Shown: one piece after another, positions 20,203 to 30,047 of the stretch
Layout of the letters: every line of letters starts with the position of its first letter
Position numbering within the stretch: the stretch's first letter is position 1
Source of the DNA: Hyphodiscus hymeniophilus
Taxonomy: Eukaryota; Ascomycota; Leotiomycetes; Helotiales; Hyphodiscaceae
Direction: 5' to 3'
DNA length: 64,000 nucleotides
NCBI GenBank assembly: GCA_016508695.1
Contig: VNKQ01000009.1
Span: 1,798,001 to 1,862,000, forward strand
The notes under the pieces: generated by a model
The model's input: only the letters and a program-made list of their open reading frames with translations
Databases searched by the model: none
What the model was told of the DNA's origin: nothing
Translations under genes and position numbers: made by a program

Positions 20203-22134
20203 CTATCCTTCATTCCACCCATCACTAGCGTTACCATCCTCGTCATGCTCCTCTTCATTATCCCTATTGTAACCGAAGAGACTGGTGCTGTTATAAAAGC
20301 GGGGACTCAGTGGCTCTTCGAATGGATTGGGTTGCGAGAACCAGCCCCTACCAGCATTAGTCATCTCTACGTCCTGATTGTCTCCCACGACACTAGGTGA
20401 GGTATGGTTGGAGTCGGAGTCGAAGAGCATGTTTGTAATTGCGGTGAGACGGTCATCACTGCCGAAGTCGCTGCCTTGTGATGAGGGTGAAGGTGCTCGC
20501 GGCTGCCAAGCAGGGGCTTGTGGGGGAGGATTCGCGCCACTCTGTCTTACTAGGATTGACCCACGCAACGAGTCTGAGACTCGTTGTTCCTGTTGGACAG
20601 TGGGTAATGTAGTCTGCTCCCTGGATGAAAAACGGGACTGTTCTTCACGCACATCCCTGATGTACCAAGTGGCAAGAGTCTCCCTCATAATGCTGAACCC
20701 CTCAAGGATGACAACTTCAGTCCTTCTCAAATATTCCAGACTCGGTAAGCTACGAAAGTGAATGGAAGCTCGCAAAATCTCCGCGAGTCCATGAAGTTCA
20801 ACAAGGAGGACGTCTACACGTTGGTTCGTTTCCGGTGAGAGGAGGCCGACGCTTCTGTGAGGTACCGCCCTGATATCCGTGATATGATGAATCAACCTAT
20901 TGAGGAAATATAGATTTTGGTGCATTAAATGCCCGTGAATCTCTTGATCATTTCGTAGGTAATCTGCAATCTCGTTGAAGCTCTCCCGTGCGAGATTGCA
21001 AAATTCTTGTCGGGCGCCTTCTGTCCAGCGGGTGCGTGAGCCTAGCCAGTGAGCGAGATGCCGGGGATGGTCAAGGTAGGCTTCGTAGCGGTGAAGCCAG
21101 TCTTGATACTGAAACCATAGCTCCCCGTGTGTCTGATTGGGTTCTATATTTGGATCTGCCTCACAGAGCCGCAGGAATTCATACAGGCTCATACGTGCAT
21201 GTTCTTCGATGGTGGCTGGCTGGTAAACGAAGTTCTCTATTTCGTGTTGCTGGAGCTGTCTGACCGTTCGGCGGAAGACGAGCAGGTATCCTACGGGGAA
21301 TCGGCTAAGATACTCGTTCTCGTATATGGACACATCATGTGCCAGCTGTAAGTGGGCTGCGATATTCAAGTTTGGAGGATTCTGTTGAGTCCAGGTCTCA
21401 AAATCGATTGGTACCTCTTCCTCTGCCCCTTGTGGGTTCTCTTCGTCGTTGCCGTTGCCGACATTTTCATCAGATTCCCTGTTCCCAAACAGCTGGTGAT
21501 CTGGTAGGGTGTTGTGCTCTCTTGTGAAATCGCGGAACCACTCTGGGACCTCGTAATGATCTGTTTCGAGAAATGGCGGGATCTCATACTCTGTGTACTC
21601 TCTTGCTGCTTCCTGAATCGCATCGAGCCGGAATTGCCGATGCTCTGTTGTGAGATCCAAGTCCGAGCGATCCAGCGCTCTTTGTATTCGCACAGCATCA
21701 TTCCATCGTGTGACGATTGATGAAGCTCGAAGATGGTACGATCGTGCCGCTTGGATTCGGAATGCCATTGACGTCTCGTTCATCGCTCTGCTGTCATAGA
21801 CGAATGGATGGAGTCTTTCTCCGTGGAGGTACAATTCTCTGCTCTGTTCTTCTGTCAGCTCTTCGTTTATCTGAGGAAACCTTCGACGACCTTGCATGTT
21901 TTCAAGGAGCGCCTTGGCTCTTCTGTGGTCGCGAGGTGCGACGTCGTTAAGTTCACGACGTGCTCGCCTGCAGCTTGGGCATGCTGCAATGAGTCGGCGC
22001 GATCCATCGATGTAGTGATTGGGTATTGCTGTGAAAGACAATTCTTCACGCCTAGGATTCCTATCACACCTTTCGCGGTAGTGAACACGTTGTTGCCTAC
22101 ATTGCAGGCAAGTGACGATATTTCCGAAACACAT
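20203..22134 (-). CDS. Orphan 643-residue protein with N-terminal CxxC pair
   Basis: A single exon. The N-terminus MCFGNIVTCLQCRQQRVHY, with CPSCRRARREL about 42 residues later, gives a C-x2-C ... C-x2-C pattern compatible with a small zinc ribbon. The middle is helical and rich in His, Glu, Arg and Trp, with many YxxW/H segments (WFQYQDWLHRYEAYLDHP). An acidic linker (ESDENVGNGNDEENPQGAEE) lies near residue 240, and the C-terminal 130 residues are disordered and acidic (EEEHDEDGNASDGWNEG). I do not recognise the family. The high charge and zinc-ribbon-like start resemble lineage-specific fungal proteins of unknown role. The ATG at 22134 is the first in frame. No intron is needed to keep a frame this long open, which argues that it is real. 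Confidence 0.7.
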   Translation of the reverse strand: MCFGNIVTCLQCRQQRVHYRERCDRNPRREELSFTAIPNHYIDGSRRLIAACPSCRRARRELNDVAPRDHRRAKALLENMQGRRRFPQINEELTEEQSRELYLHGERLHPFVYDSRAMNETSMAFRIQAARSYHLRASSIVTRWNDAVRIQRALDRSDLDLTTEHRQFRLDAIQEAAREYTEYEIPPFLETDHYEVPEWFRDFTREHNTLPDHQLFGNRESDENVGNGNDEENPQGAEEEVPIDFETWTQQNPPNLNIAAHLQLAHDVSIYENEYLSRFPVGYLLVFRRTVRQLQQHEIENFVYQPATIEEHARMSLYEFLRLCEADPNIEPNQTHGELWFQYQDWLHRYEAYLDHPRHLAHWLGSRTRWTEGARQEFCNLARESFNEIADYLRNDQEIHGHLMHQNLYFLNRLIHHITDIRAVPHRSVGLLSPETNQRVDVLLVELHGLAEILRASIHFRSLPSLEYLRRTEVVILEGFSIMRETLATWYIRDVREEQSRFSSREQTTLPTVQQEQRVSDSLRGSILVRQSGANPPPQAPAWQPRAPSPSSQGSDFGSDDRLTAITNMLFDSDSNHTSPSVVGDNQDVEMTNAGRGWFSQPNPFEEPLSPRFYNSTSLFGYNRDNEEEHDEDGNASDGWNEG

Positions 22135-22734
22135 ATTGAAGAAGCTTTTCGGTGTTTGCTTATGCCGACAAGATCAGATATGAGAATCTGTTTGGAAAGA
22201 TTTTCGAAAGTGTCATGCCTCTGAAAAGGCGAGTCTAATAGGCTGTCAGAATACATCCTGCGGGTTTGGCGGCCTACTAATAAGATGCGTTTTATGACTG
22301 TTCCCACTGCGAAGAAAAGAGACTCGAAAGAACAGAGGAAAGCAAACCAACAATAATATTGTCTTACGCAAGAACTTTTCTTTGTCTGAATCTCTGAGAA
22401 AGGTCACCTTACGAAGTTGATGCTGTTTATGGAGAATCTGAGCAGAACAGAAGAGTTTTTTGCTTTGAGATAGTTTGTCCGTCGTCTTTTGTGTGGATAA
22501 AGGATTCGATTTTGCGACGTTTTTCTTAAAGGCGAATATTACGGACACAGTTCGGTGAAGAAGCAATACAAATATGTCCAGCTGGACATCGCAAAAAGTT
22601 CTGCTTCAAATCACATCGAAACGTTCTTACCCATTCCACCTTCACTCGTATCTTTCAAACGCATACCTATCCACAGTTACCTGTCTGCACTATCACAGTC
22701 ATCTCCAACATTCATCATACACTCAAACATCACA
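22135..22734. other. Divergent upstream region
   Basis: This region separates the 643-residue orphan (minus) from the small gene at 22735 (plus). The right side has a C/A-rich leader (22620-22733) ending in ACATCACAATGG. No additional gene is supported. Confidence 0.4.
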
Positions 22735-23021
22735 ATGGAGGGAAGAATTCAAACTGCCGAGCATGCCTCGTCAATTCCATCCAGAACCTCATCCCCAGAT
22801 TCCGCCTACCAACCCCCAGCATTCGTCTTCCTCCTGGCCAGCCAGAAAATCTCATTGCATGGAGAGCGACTCGCAACTAAAGAGAATCCAGCGATGACAT
22901 GGAAGAAAGAGGTACTTAAACCTTTCGAAGGTGAGCTTGTGGGGCAAATCTAGAGCAGCACTGCTGAGCAAGTAACATCCTTACGAGCCCCACAGGAGGG
23001 TTCGTAGAAAATAATAGGTAA
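22735..23021 (+). CDS. Small hypothetical protein (73 residues, two exons)
   Basis: The ATG at 22735 has a very good fungal context (CATCACAATGG) after a CT/CA-rich leader. Exon 1 (22735-22930) ends TTCGAAG|GTGAGC, and exon 2 (22996-23021) starts after CCCCACAG and stops at TAA. The 65-bp phase-1 intron gives 73 residues ending GGFVENNR. The protein is polar, with residues such as SSIPSRTSSPDSAYQPP, and has no signal peptide, cysteine pattern or known motif. The model rests only on context and splice sites. A non-coding transcript is an alternative. Confidence 0.35.
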
Positions 23022-23345
23022 GTAAACTGTTAATTAGAGGAACTATATTCGAAGTAGCTCAATTAGCATTCAAGCCAATGAATCCGTCTTACGTGAGAAT
23101 TACAGAAGGTAGCATTAACAGTATTGGGAGGCAGGAGCTAAAATTGATTGATTTGGGGCCGCGCGATGCTTATATTCGGTCTTACATACTAATTCCACAT
23201 GTTGTTGGTAAATTTCTCCACGTAGAGTACTAATGGAAGGCGGATTCGAATCTGAGTCACAAAAATAACACATTGCGATCTCTAGGAGGCCAGTACGTAT
23301 TACCAAAATATCGTCGATTCTTTTTAGCTCTGCAGAAGCGAGCCA

Positions 23346-24391
23346 TGGTAATAAACAGTTTGAAGAAATTTGACCCAAACACAAATATACCTGACCTATC
23401 TGCAAAGGTCATTATCGTCACGGGAGGTGAGCAAAAGAAGTACAGAAGTTCGACGGCTAGCTAATCAAACCTACCTTAGGGAACAATGGTCTCGGCAAAG
23501 CTTCTTGTATCGCGCATTCGCGCTGGCGAAACACAATCAGGAGCGTCTCTATCTGCTTTGTCGCAATACCGAAAAGCAGTTACTGCGATCGAAGAAACCA
23601 AAGCAGCATCTCCAGCTGCGAAAGTCAGTCTTATGGAATATGGTGTTGCCTCGCTTTTTAGTGTCAAAAAGGCGGCGGAAGAGTTTGTGTCACAGTCACT
23701 ACGCTGGACATCCTCATATGCAATGCTGGTATCAACAGGGTGCTTCCAGGTCTGACCACCGATGGCTACGACACGATGTTCGGCATAAACCAGCTGAGCC
23801 ATTCTCTATTGATCAATCTACTCTTGCCCACTCTGCTCCCGACTTCCACAGAACCCGATTCCGATGTGTCCGTATCGTCATCTTGAGTTCCACGGGCCAT
23901 ATTCGTCCGCCAAAAGGGGGCATGGTATTCAAGTATCTGAAGCCCCTCAGGTCGAGAACGAGCTTTTTTTTCGGCGATCCGCACAGAGTAAGCTGGCGAA
24001 TATCCTACATGCTCCATTACTTGCTCAGAAGTTTCCGATGATCAAAACGGTCAGCATTCACCCTGGAGTAGTGGATACTGGGATGAAGGGCTAACGCAAT
24101 CCCATCACTCGTGGCTCATTGTTTTGGCGCAAGTTTTGGCGGAGTTATCGAAAGGAGTCCCAGGTTCGACAGCGTTTGAGTGGATCCGGATGGCTGACCG
24201 TGTACGATGGAGTGAAGAACCAGCTCTGGGCTGCGACAGGATCGAAAAACGAAGTAATGAGTGGGGAATACTACGTGCCCGTTGGTGTAACTGCCAAAGA
24301 TAGTAAGCTTTCCGAAAACAAAGGACTGGAGAGAGAGCTATGGATTTGGACAGAGGCAATTAGAGGGGTTTTTGAGACCTGTCTAAATTGA
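23346..24391 (+). pseudogene. Decayed short-chain dehydrogenase/reductase
   Basis: Pieces of an SDR are spread over three frames in the right order. The first is DLSAKVIIVTGG followed by a 51-bp intron (GTGAGC...TTAG) and NNGLGKASCIA. Then come ALAKHNQERLYLLCRNTEK, FSVKKAAEEFVSQS, ICNAGINRVLPG, VRIVILSSTGHIRPP, QSKLANILHAPLLAQKF and MIKTVSIHPGVVDTGM. Together they give the Rossmann TGxxxGxG, the NAG strand, the catalytic Ser region and the 'HPG' strand. At least four small insertions or deletions break the frame (first near 23518, next near 23575, then near 23705 and 23870), and the YxxxK tyrosine is not recognisable. Residual similarity is to the WW-oxidoreductase/retinol-dehydrogenase-like SDRs of fungi. 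I infer a pseudogene of moderate age. Poor assembly is less likely because the breaks are several. Confidence 0.8.
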
Positions 24392-24419
24392 ACACGGGAG
24401 TGGGGATCTGGACCTACCT

Positions 24420-24780
24420 CTTCCAGCAGTATAAAGATAGATTTTAGAAATAACAAAAGCTGTTTAAACAGAGACTGTCTATAAATCATATATCAGAAGG
24501 AAAAGCTGTGCTGTTAATATTTCTCTGAGCAAAGTTATGGTCTTATAGAAGCCACAATACTTTAATAGCTGCAAAACCCAAGCAGGCTATAAGCTTGAAT
24601 TTTGAGATTAGTTAGCAAATACCAATACTATACCTTCCTTAAAGTTTGATTATATTATTTAAGTTTCTAGTCTACAAGTCCTACGTAACTGTTAGAATAA
24701 CTCGTAAATACGTTAGCCGCTGTTATAAACATACTGATATAACAGGGCAGTAAAGGAAAGAAAATAGCACAAAAACAAAT
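24420..24780. other. AT-rich, TpA-rich patch
   Basis: The sequence becomes markedly AT-rich and almost CpG-free directly behind the decayed dehydrogenase (for example TTTGATTATATTATTTAAG at 24645-24663). There is no ORF of note. This looks like the outcome of repeat-induced point mutation of an old duplicated element, but I have not calculated RIP indices. Confidence 0.4.
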
Positions 24781-25200
24781 TAAGCGTAGAGCGATTGAAT
24801 TGCAGACGTCCCTTTGCGGACTGATATCAGCACCGCTCAAAAGCTCAGCCATGCATGTGTGTTTGAATCTCATCCTCTCGGCAGAAATTCGAATCAACTA
24901 TTCTTGTAGCCTGATTCAAATATGCAGACAAACAAAAAATCACATGCGACAAACGGAGCTACTGTCACTAGAAGTCTAAAATCGTTATTGTAATTTGCTG
25001 CGTCCGTACTTGCTCGGTCATCTACTCCAACTGCGCCTGGCAAGACTTCGAAGCCACCGCGTAACAGGATCGGCGAATCCGCCAGCCTTCCCCTCGAAAA
25101 TTCCCAGCCTCGCGCTAAAACCTCGACCTTGAAATTTTATTTTTACGCCGTACCTCAACCTCACAATCCAGCCACATCAGCACCACATCCAAGCCTCAAT
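24781..25200. other. Upstream region of the lysine-rich protein gene
   Basis: This intergenic DNA contains no supported gene. The last 100 bases become C-rich (CAACCTCACAATCCAGCC), as in fungal leaders. Confidence 0.35.
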
Positions 25201-26408
25201 ATGGGACGAGTCAAGCCCGAAGCCGGCGCCCGCAAGGAGAAGAAGCCCAAGACGCTCATCCAACAAAAGCGCGAGGAGCGGAAAGCGAAGAAACTACTTC
25301 CCCGACCCCCTCGACCAGCGCCGACCCCAGCAAAGCTCCGCGACCCAGACGCGCCCAAGATCGTGCGGCCGAAGCCCAAGCCGCAGAATCCTGGGTTCCA
25401 GAAGTGGATGTCGTTGTTCAAGCGGGAGATCACGGTCATCGAGACGCATCTCAAGCACTGCGAGCAGTATCGACAGCATTGGCGCGCGGAGATCGATAAG
25501 ATGGAGGACCCGGAGGAGAAGGAGAAGTGGGAGAGTGGGGAGCTGGGGAATTTTAGGAGGCTGCTTGACATGATGGGGCGGACGAGGGAGATCTTGGTGC
25601 AGGCTAGGGAGGTGCACTCGTGGATTGTACGTATCCTCTGGAGTGGAGAACTTGGGGGTGGACTGATTGTGTGTAGGTGCCGAAAAAGAATCTGGGTCTC
25701 AACAAGAATCTACCGGGGATGAAAGATTTTGTTCTGGGTGCGGAGAAGAAGAAGGCAGAGGCTACGAATGGGGATGCTGGCTCGGATGAGGACGACTCCA
25801 CGGATACAGATGGCAACGAAGGAGGAGATGCGCCGGCTGATTTCATACCGTTGATTGCAAAGAAGAAACGGAAGGTCGTTGAGGAGACCGCGGACAAGAC
25901 TGAGGATACAGCTGCAATAGAACCAGTGGCATCGAGCTCCTACTTCGTGGTGGATACCGAACCAACACCGGTCAACCTGAACGCACTGTCGAAGAAGAAG
26001 ACCAAGAAACGAGCAAAGTCTGATGCTAGTGAAGATGGCAAAGCTGCAAAGAAGACGAAGACAGAGGACCAAGCTCCCGTCGTTCCCGAGGAAGGACAAG
26101 CAGCCAGGCCAGAGTCCGATTCTTCCGCGAGACCCAAGTCCTCCAAAGTCGATTTCTCAGCCATTGAAACGCAACTGCAGGCGGAGATCGAGGCGGGGAC
26201 CAAGGCGAAGGAGGAGCGAGAGAAGGCCAAGGCCGAGAAGCTAGCCAAGAAAGAGAAGAAGCGGAAGAGGCTTTCTGAAGGCGACTCGGAGAAGGAGATA
26301 AAGAAGGTGAAAAAGGGCAAGAAAGGAAAAAGGAAGGCTGAGGGTAGTGGCGATGAAGAGGTTCTGTCCGACGAGGGTGGGAAGAAGAAGCGCAAAGCTG
26401 CTGTCTAG
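25201..26408 (+). CDS. Lysine-rich, probably nucleolar fungal protein
   Basis: Exons 25201-25626 and 25677-26408 are joined by a 50-bp phase-0 intron (GTACGT...TGTAG), giving 385 residues. The N-terminus MGRVKPEAGARKEKKPK is strongly basic. It is followed by a conserved-looking helical block, GFQKWMSLFKREITVIETHL through GRTREILVQAREVHSWI, around residues 68-142. The second half is low-complexity with alternating Lys runs (KKKTKKRAKSD, KKEKKRKRL, KKVKKGKKGKRK) and acidic Ser/Asp segments. These are several bipartite nuclear localisation signals of the kind found in ribosome biogenesis factors. I do not recognise a named family. A second upstream frame open from 25129 is probably leader. Nuclear or nucleolar location is inferred from composition only. 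Confidence 0.7.
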
Positions 26409-26625
26409 ACGCCCTTTTGCTCCTTGCTCTGCTCTCTTTGCTCGATTTCATGATACCGTGGCTCTCTTTTGTCCATACGGGTGGAGTTGCATTGCACGGT
26501 TCTCAAAATAGGCCGGTGACGGTCCTGATTTCAGTGGCTGGAGTTAGCTGCGTTGTAGACCTCTCAAGCAGAGGATGAATAGATTTGTTTATGAAAGAAT
26601 TATGTTGCGTCCACTCTTTTACAAC

Positions 26626-27555
26626 CTATTGCAAATCGATTCCCACTCTCTGAAGATATATATTTCGAGCTGAAACTACCTTACTCATACATTCCGATAC
26701 CCGAACTCCAAAAATGCATCGAAGTCCTTCCCAACTCCGACCTAGTTCGTACAGATGGACCAGTTTGAACAAGGGTTTTGAGCCATAGAACATTAATATA
26801 GCTGCATCATCGTCATATTTCAGCGATGTTGGTGACTGGTCATCCAACTCATTTTTCGGTGATATTGGATCGATGTTCCTTCTTCTCCGTAACAACCTCC
26901 TCGTTCTTCTCCTTGATATCTTCAGCTTTATCCTTCCCCAGCTCCACACCTCCCAGATCTGATCCATGATCAGATCACCATACCCCTTCCCCTCCTCCAG
27001 CGCCTCCTTCTCCCTCTGATCCCTCTTCACCTTCCAATCCTCCCCCTCTCCACCCAGCCAGATTTTCCCCACTATACTCCTCTCCTTCCCCTCCCTCTCA
27101 TCCTCCTCCCGTTTCCGCCTAACCTCATCCAACACCCCCCTCTCACTCCCCACCCCCCTCTCCACCTCCCCCCTCACCTCCGCCACCCTCGCCTCACCAC
27201 CCAGCGCCCTCTCCCTTTTCTCCCTCTCCACCCTCAGCCTCTCCCGCATAACCTTCGCCTTCGCCGGCAGCGCCGCATCGCCCATACTCAAATTCTGCAC
27301 AGCCTGCAGCCTGGCCCTGCACCGCGCCATGAAGCTCCGACCCGTGTACTCGTACGCCAGCTGGTTGCCGCCGAGGAAGGTGCCCGTCAGCAGGAGGCCG
27401 GTGTAGATGTCGAGCTTCCGCGGCGGGAGCGCGATCACGAGAGGGCAGACGACGAGCGCGGCGAGGGAGACGTTGTGCACGAGCTTGGCGCGGGATGAGT
27501 CGTCCATGCCGGTTGATGAGGGAGGGTTGGGGGGTTGGGAGGGAGGTGTTGCCAT
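26626..27555 (-). CDS. 'Rhomboid family membrane protein' (fungal), probable 3' frameshift
   Basis: The start is taken at the ATG at 27555 (MATPPSQPPNPPSSTGMDDS); the frame opens further upstream at 27651. Two hydrophobic segments, KLVHNVSLAALVVCPLVIAL and TGLLLTGTFLGGNQLAYEY, lie near residues 20-75. A long charged helical region (RERLRVEREKRERALGG) follows. I recognise this from proteins that databases label 'rhomboid family membrane protein', although no rhomboid Ser/His dyad is visible. After DLIMDQIWEVWSWG the frame turns into an Arg-rich tail (RRRTRRLLRRRR). The next frame instead gives KDKAEDIKEKNEEVVTEKK and a stop at 26849, which fits the style of the upstream region. A single-base loss in the run at 26934-26939, or a base-call error, is likely, so the true end may be 26849. 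The location is probably mitochondrial or another organelle membrane, which is uncertain. Confidence 0.65.
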   Translation of the reverse strand: MATPPSQPPNPPSSTGMDDSSRAKLVHNVSLAALVVCPLVIALPPRKLDIYTGLLLTGTFLGGNQLAYEYTGRSFMARCRARLQAVQNLSMGDAALPAKAKVMRERLRVEREKRERALGGEARVAEVRGEVERGVGSERGVLDEVRRKREEDEREGKERSIVGKIWLGGEGEDWKVKRDQREKEALEEGKGYGDLIMDQIWEVWSWGRIKLKISRRRTRRLLRRRRNIDPISPKNELDDQSPTSLKYDDDAAILMFYGSKPLFKLVHLYELGRSWEGLRCIFGVRVSECMSKVVSARNIYLQRVGIDLQ

Positions 27556-27805
27556 GTTGTTGAGGATTCGTGGCGCGCGGGGGTTGATGCTTGACGTAGA
27601 GCTGTACTGCAAGGTATGGTGGCTATATGCCAAATCGATCGAGCAGAGCACTTGGGTACTTCACTCCTGTTTGACCAAAAATAATGATGGTCTACACTTT
27701 TATCCGAGGTCGGCCCGTTGACGGTTATTAGCGGCAGATTTTAAAATAGCTTTCTATATTGAGATAAGCTTCTGTGACATCATATCGAAATTGCGCAAAG
27801 CAGAG

Positions 27806-27910
27806 GTCATCGTGCCAGAGTGGTTAATGGGTATGACTCGAACTGTCTCTTAGAGAAATACTAGATATCATATGGTTTCGGCCGCGTAGGTTCAAATCCT
27901 GCCGATGACG
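27806..27910 (+). tRNA. tRNA-Ser(CGA) with 24-nt intron
   Basis: The acceptor stem GTCATCG (27806-27812) pairs perfectly with CGATGAC (27903-27909), with discriminator G. The A box TGCCAGAGTGG and B box GGTTCAAATCC are present. The anticodon stem TATGA/TCATA encloses the loop CTCGAAA with anticodon CGA at 27839-27841, reading UCG. A 24-nt intron (27843-27866) sits at the canonical place after position 37. The 13-nt variable region before the T arm is of the long class II type, as expected for serine. Budding yeast tRNA-Ser(CGA) also carries an intron, so the arrangement is credible. Confidence 0.92.
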
Positions 27911-27917
27911 ATTTGAG

Positions 27918-27944
27918 TTTTGCTATCTTCGGGATTTTTTTTTT
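27918..27944 (+). terminator. RNA polymerase III T-run terminators
   Basis: TTTT at 27918-27921, eight bases after the tRNA end, is the likely primary pol III stop. A ten-base T run at 27935-27944 would act as a backup. Confidence 0.7.
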
Positions 27945-28317
27945 CCAAGTATGTTTCACGCTTATGCATTTTCTTCTTTTGCAGCTCCCATAACGTCTGC
28001 AATTCAATCGCTCCACGTTTTTGATGTTATGGACGATTATTCTGGTTTGCTACACCGTGATTACCCGCTCTTTCCCAGCTTGAAAATGATGAATTCACCG
28101 GACAAAAACCAAGGAGACCAAACTGTTCGGGGTTCACATGGGACAAAGCTGCCAGATGCAATTCTAAGTTCCATTATCATGAGGTGTGAAGCCTACGTGA
28201 TGCCGTATAGCCCTATTCCCTTGGGTCATCCAAGCTTGGGTAGATAATGCTTAAACGCCATTGCTATGCAAAAGTAAAGTTTGCCTTCAACAAACAGATC
28301 CAGTCGTCATCATCACA
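27945..28317. other. Intergenic, no supported feature
   Basis: This spacer lies between the tRNA and the 3' end of the rhomboid gene. A 98-codon forward ORF (27951-28247) has no domain and no splice context, so I treat it as chance. Confidence 0.4.
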
Positions 28318-30047
28318 CTATCCTTCGTATAGCTTTGCCATAGCATCCCAGCTATCGAGCACGCTTCTCTTGGACGTTGTATTTGTTTTCGTTACAGCAA
28401 TATTGCCTTGATTGCACCAATTATTGACATTCTGCCTCGAATTTTAGCAACCTGAAGAGGGATGGGAAGCACTTTAACTACTTACAATGCAACTCAGATA
28501 CTTGCACCAAGAACAAGTCTTACGGTACACGTAGAAGTTCTTCAACAGTAAAATGAAGATAATGAACACGGCAGCCAGACTCGCAGCTCTCACAAGCCAC
28601 CAAGCCCACCAAGCTCCTCTACGCCCCTTGAAAAAGCCTACTGGATTCCTGACGAAGCCTGTCACTCCAGCATTAGGCTTATCTCCATTGCTTGCTTTGG
28701 TGACTGGTGTGTAAGGAGGATCATCCTGGTCAGTCCGAGCCCGCAGTGCGTTAGGAGATCGTAGAATGCAGATACCAAGCACTAAGCCCATGAGAAAGCC
28801 GCCTATGTGGGAGAAGTTGTCTAGACCGGGGAGGAGGCCAAGAACGAATGAAATGACAACGTCGAGTCCGATGAACGCGAAGTCTTTCCACGGGCTTACG
28901 CGCTCGCGCCATGTGTAAAGTAGGTCGAGGAGCGTAAGAGCAACGATACCGAAAAGGCAGCCTGATGCCCCAGTTGAAACAATACCGGATGCTGCGAAGT
29001 TGCCTCCTAGGACAAATCCGAATATGCCACTTGATACGTAAACAAGAAAGTACCGAACTGGACCAATTGCTATTTCCATCTCGCGGCCAAGTGTCAATTG
29101 CAGGAGCATATTGAACCCGATGTGGACGAATCCGGCATGAAGGAACATGGGGATGATGAACCGGAACCATTGATTTGGTTCTGGTTTCTGGTCGATATTA
29201 CCATCGTAAAGTGGGTTTGGTACGCCGTTGAAACCACAAAGTTCAGAGAGAGTACATGGACCGATTCCGTTGCTTGTTGAGTTGGGACAGTTCCAGCCAA
29301 TTTCAATCGTAGAATCTTGAATACCGACAACGTTATGCATGCAGGGCATATATCGGCCTCCCATATTTATCTGTACGTATGGCGATGGTCCGATCATAGG
29401 GTTAAATTGAGGATGAATTTCGATAGGGGATCCTGTCAAGACGGCTATGGAAGTTAGTTCCGTGCCTGGCAAGATGCGGAAGTTAGACACATACCATTCT
29501 TCACGATCTCTGCAATGAAGACCGCAATCTGTGCGATTGTGAAGATATAAGTCACCCATGGAATTCTGCGTTTGGGGTTTGTAATCATGTCCAGTCTACT
29601 CCTCCGCTTCGGTCTGGCTTCTTCCATTAAATGTGGCGGCGCTGCTGGATCGTTCGCATCGTAGACGTGGTCGTTTCCGTCCACATTGCTCTTCATGGTC
29701 ATCCCTCCTGGGTGATCTCGTAACGGAATATCGTCTCGAAAGGAGGTTGTAGAGTCTTGTTTTCCGCCGCCTCCTTGTCCATAGTATCTTGAATCAGCTC
29801 CTAGGGTACTTTGACTATCCTTCACATGTTGTTGCCCACCTATTCCGCCAGCCGGGTATACATGATCGTCGAAGGGTGCCTCGAACGGCGAGACTGGCGA
29901 AGCCGTGGATGGATACTGCGAAGGAGTTTGCGAATGGTATGAGGGTAGCGATTGCAGTGGAGGTTGTTGAGGATTGTAACTTTGGTAATAGGGCTGAGGC
30001 GTTTGGTTCTGCCGCGAAGTAGGATTGTAGTAGTCGTTGGCAGCCAT
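28318..30047 (-). CDS. Rhomboid-type intramembrane serine protease
   Basis: Three exons, 29495-30047, 28486-29444 and 28318-28431, with introns of 50 bp (GTATGT...ATAG) and 54 bp (GTAAGT...GCAG), give 541 residues. The N-terminal 160 residues are cytosolic, Gln/Pro/Tyr-rich and disordered. The first membrane segment is IPWVTYIFTIAQIAVFIAEI. A long lumenal loop with paired Cys follows. The rhomboid core includes WFRFIIPMFLHAGFVHIGFN, the catalytic Ser in the GASG of STGASGCLFGI and the catalytic His in DNFSHIGGFLMG. A seventh segment near the end and a Cys-rich tail (CSWCKYLSC, then NVNNWCNQGN in the last exon) complete it. Six-plus-one TM topology with a long N-terminus indicates a secretory-pathway (RHO-type) protease. 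Its substrates are unknown. The last exon is supported because it restores the conserved NNWC tail. Confidence 0.9.

Noticed and set aside
23200..23290. tRNA-like B box (GATTCGAATC) near 23250 on the minus strand
   Set aside because: No A box, acceptor stem or anticodon arm at the required distances.
24840..24905. Another B-box-like GTTTGAATCTCATC
   Set aside because: No complementary acceptor ends and no A box upstream; not a tRNA.
25161..26451. Several long minus-strand ORFs (up to 151 codons) over the lysine-rich gene
   Set aside because: Antisense to AAG/GAG-rich codons, giving Phe/Ser/Leu-rich nonsense. The plus strand has the intron and start context.
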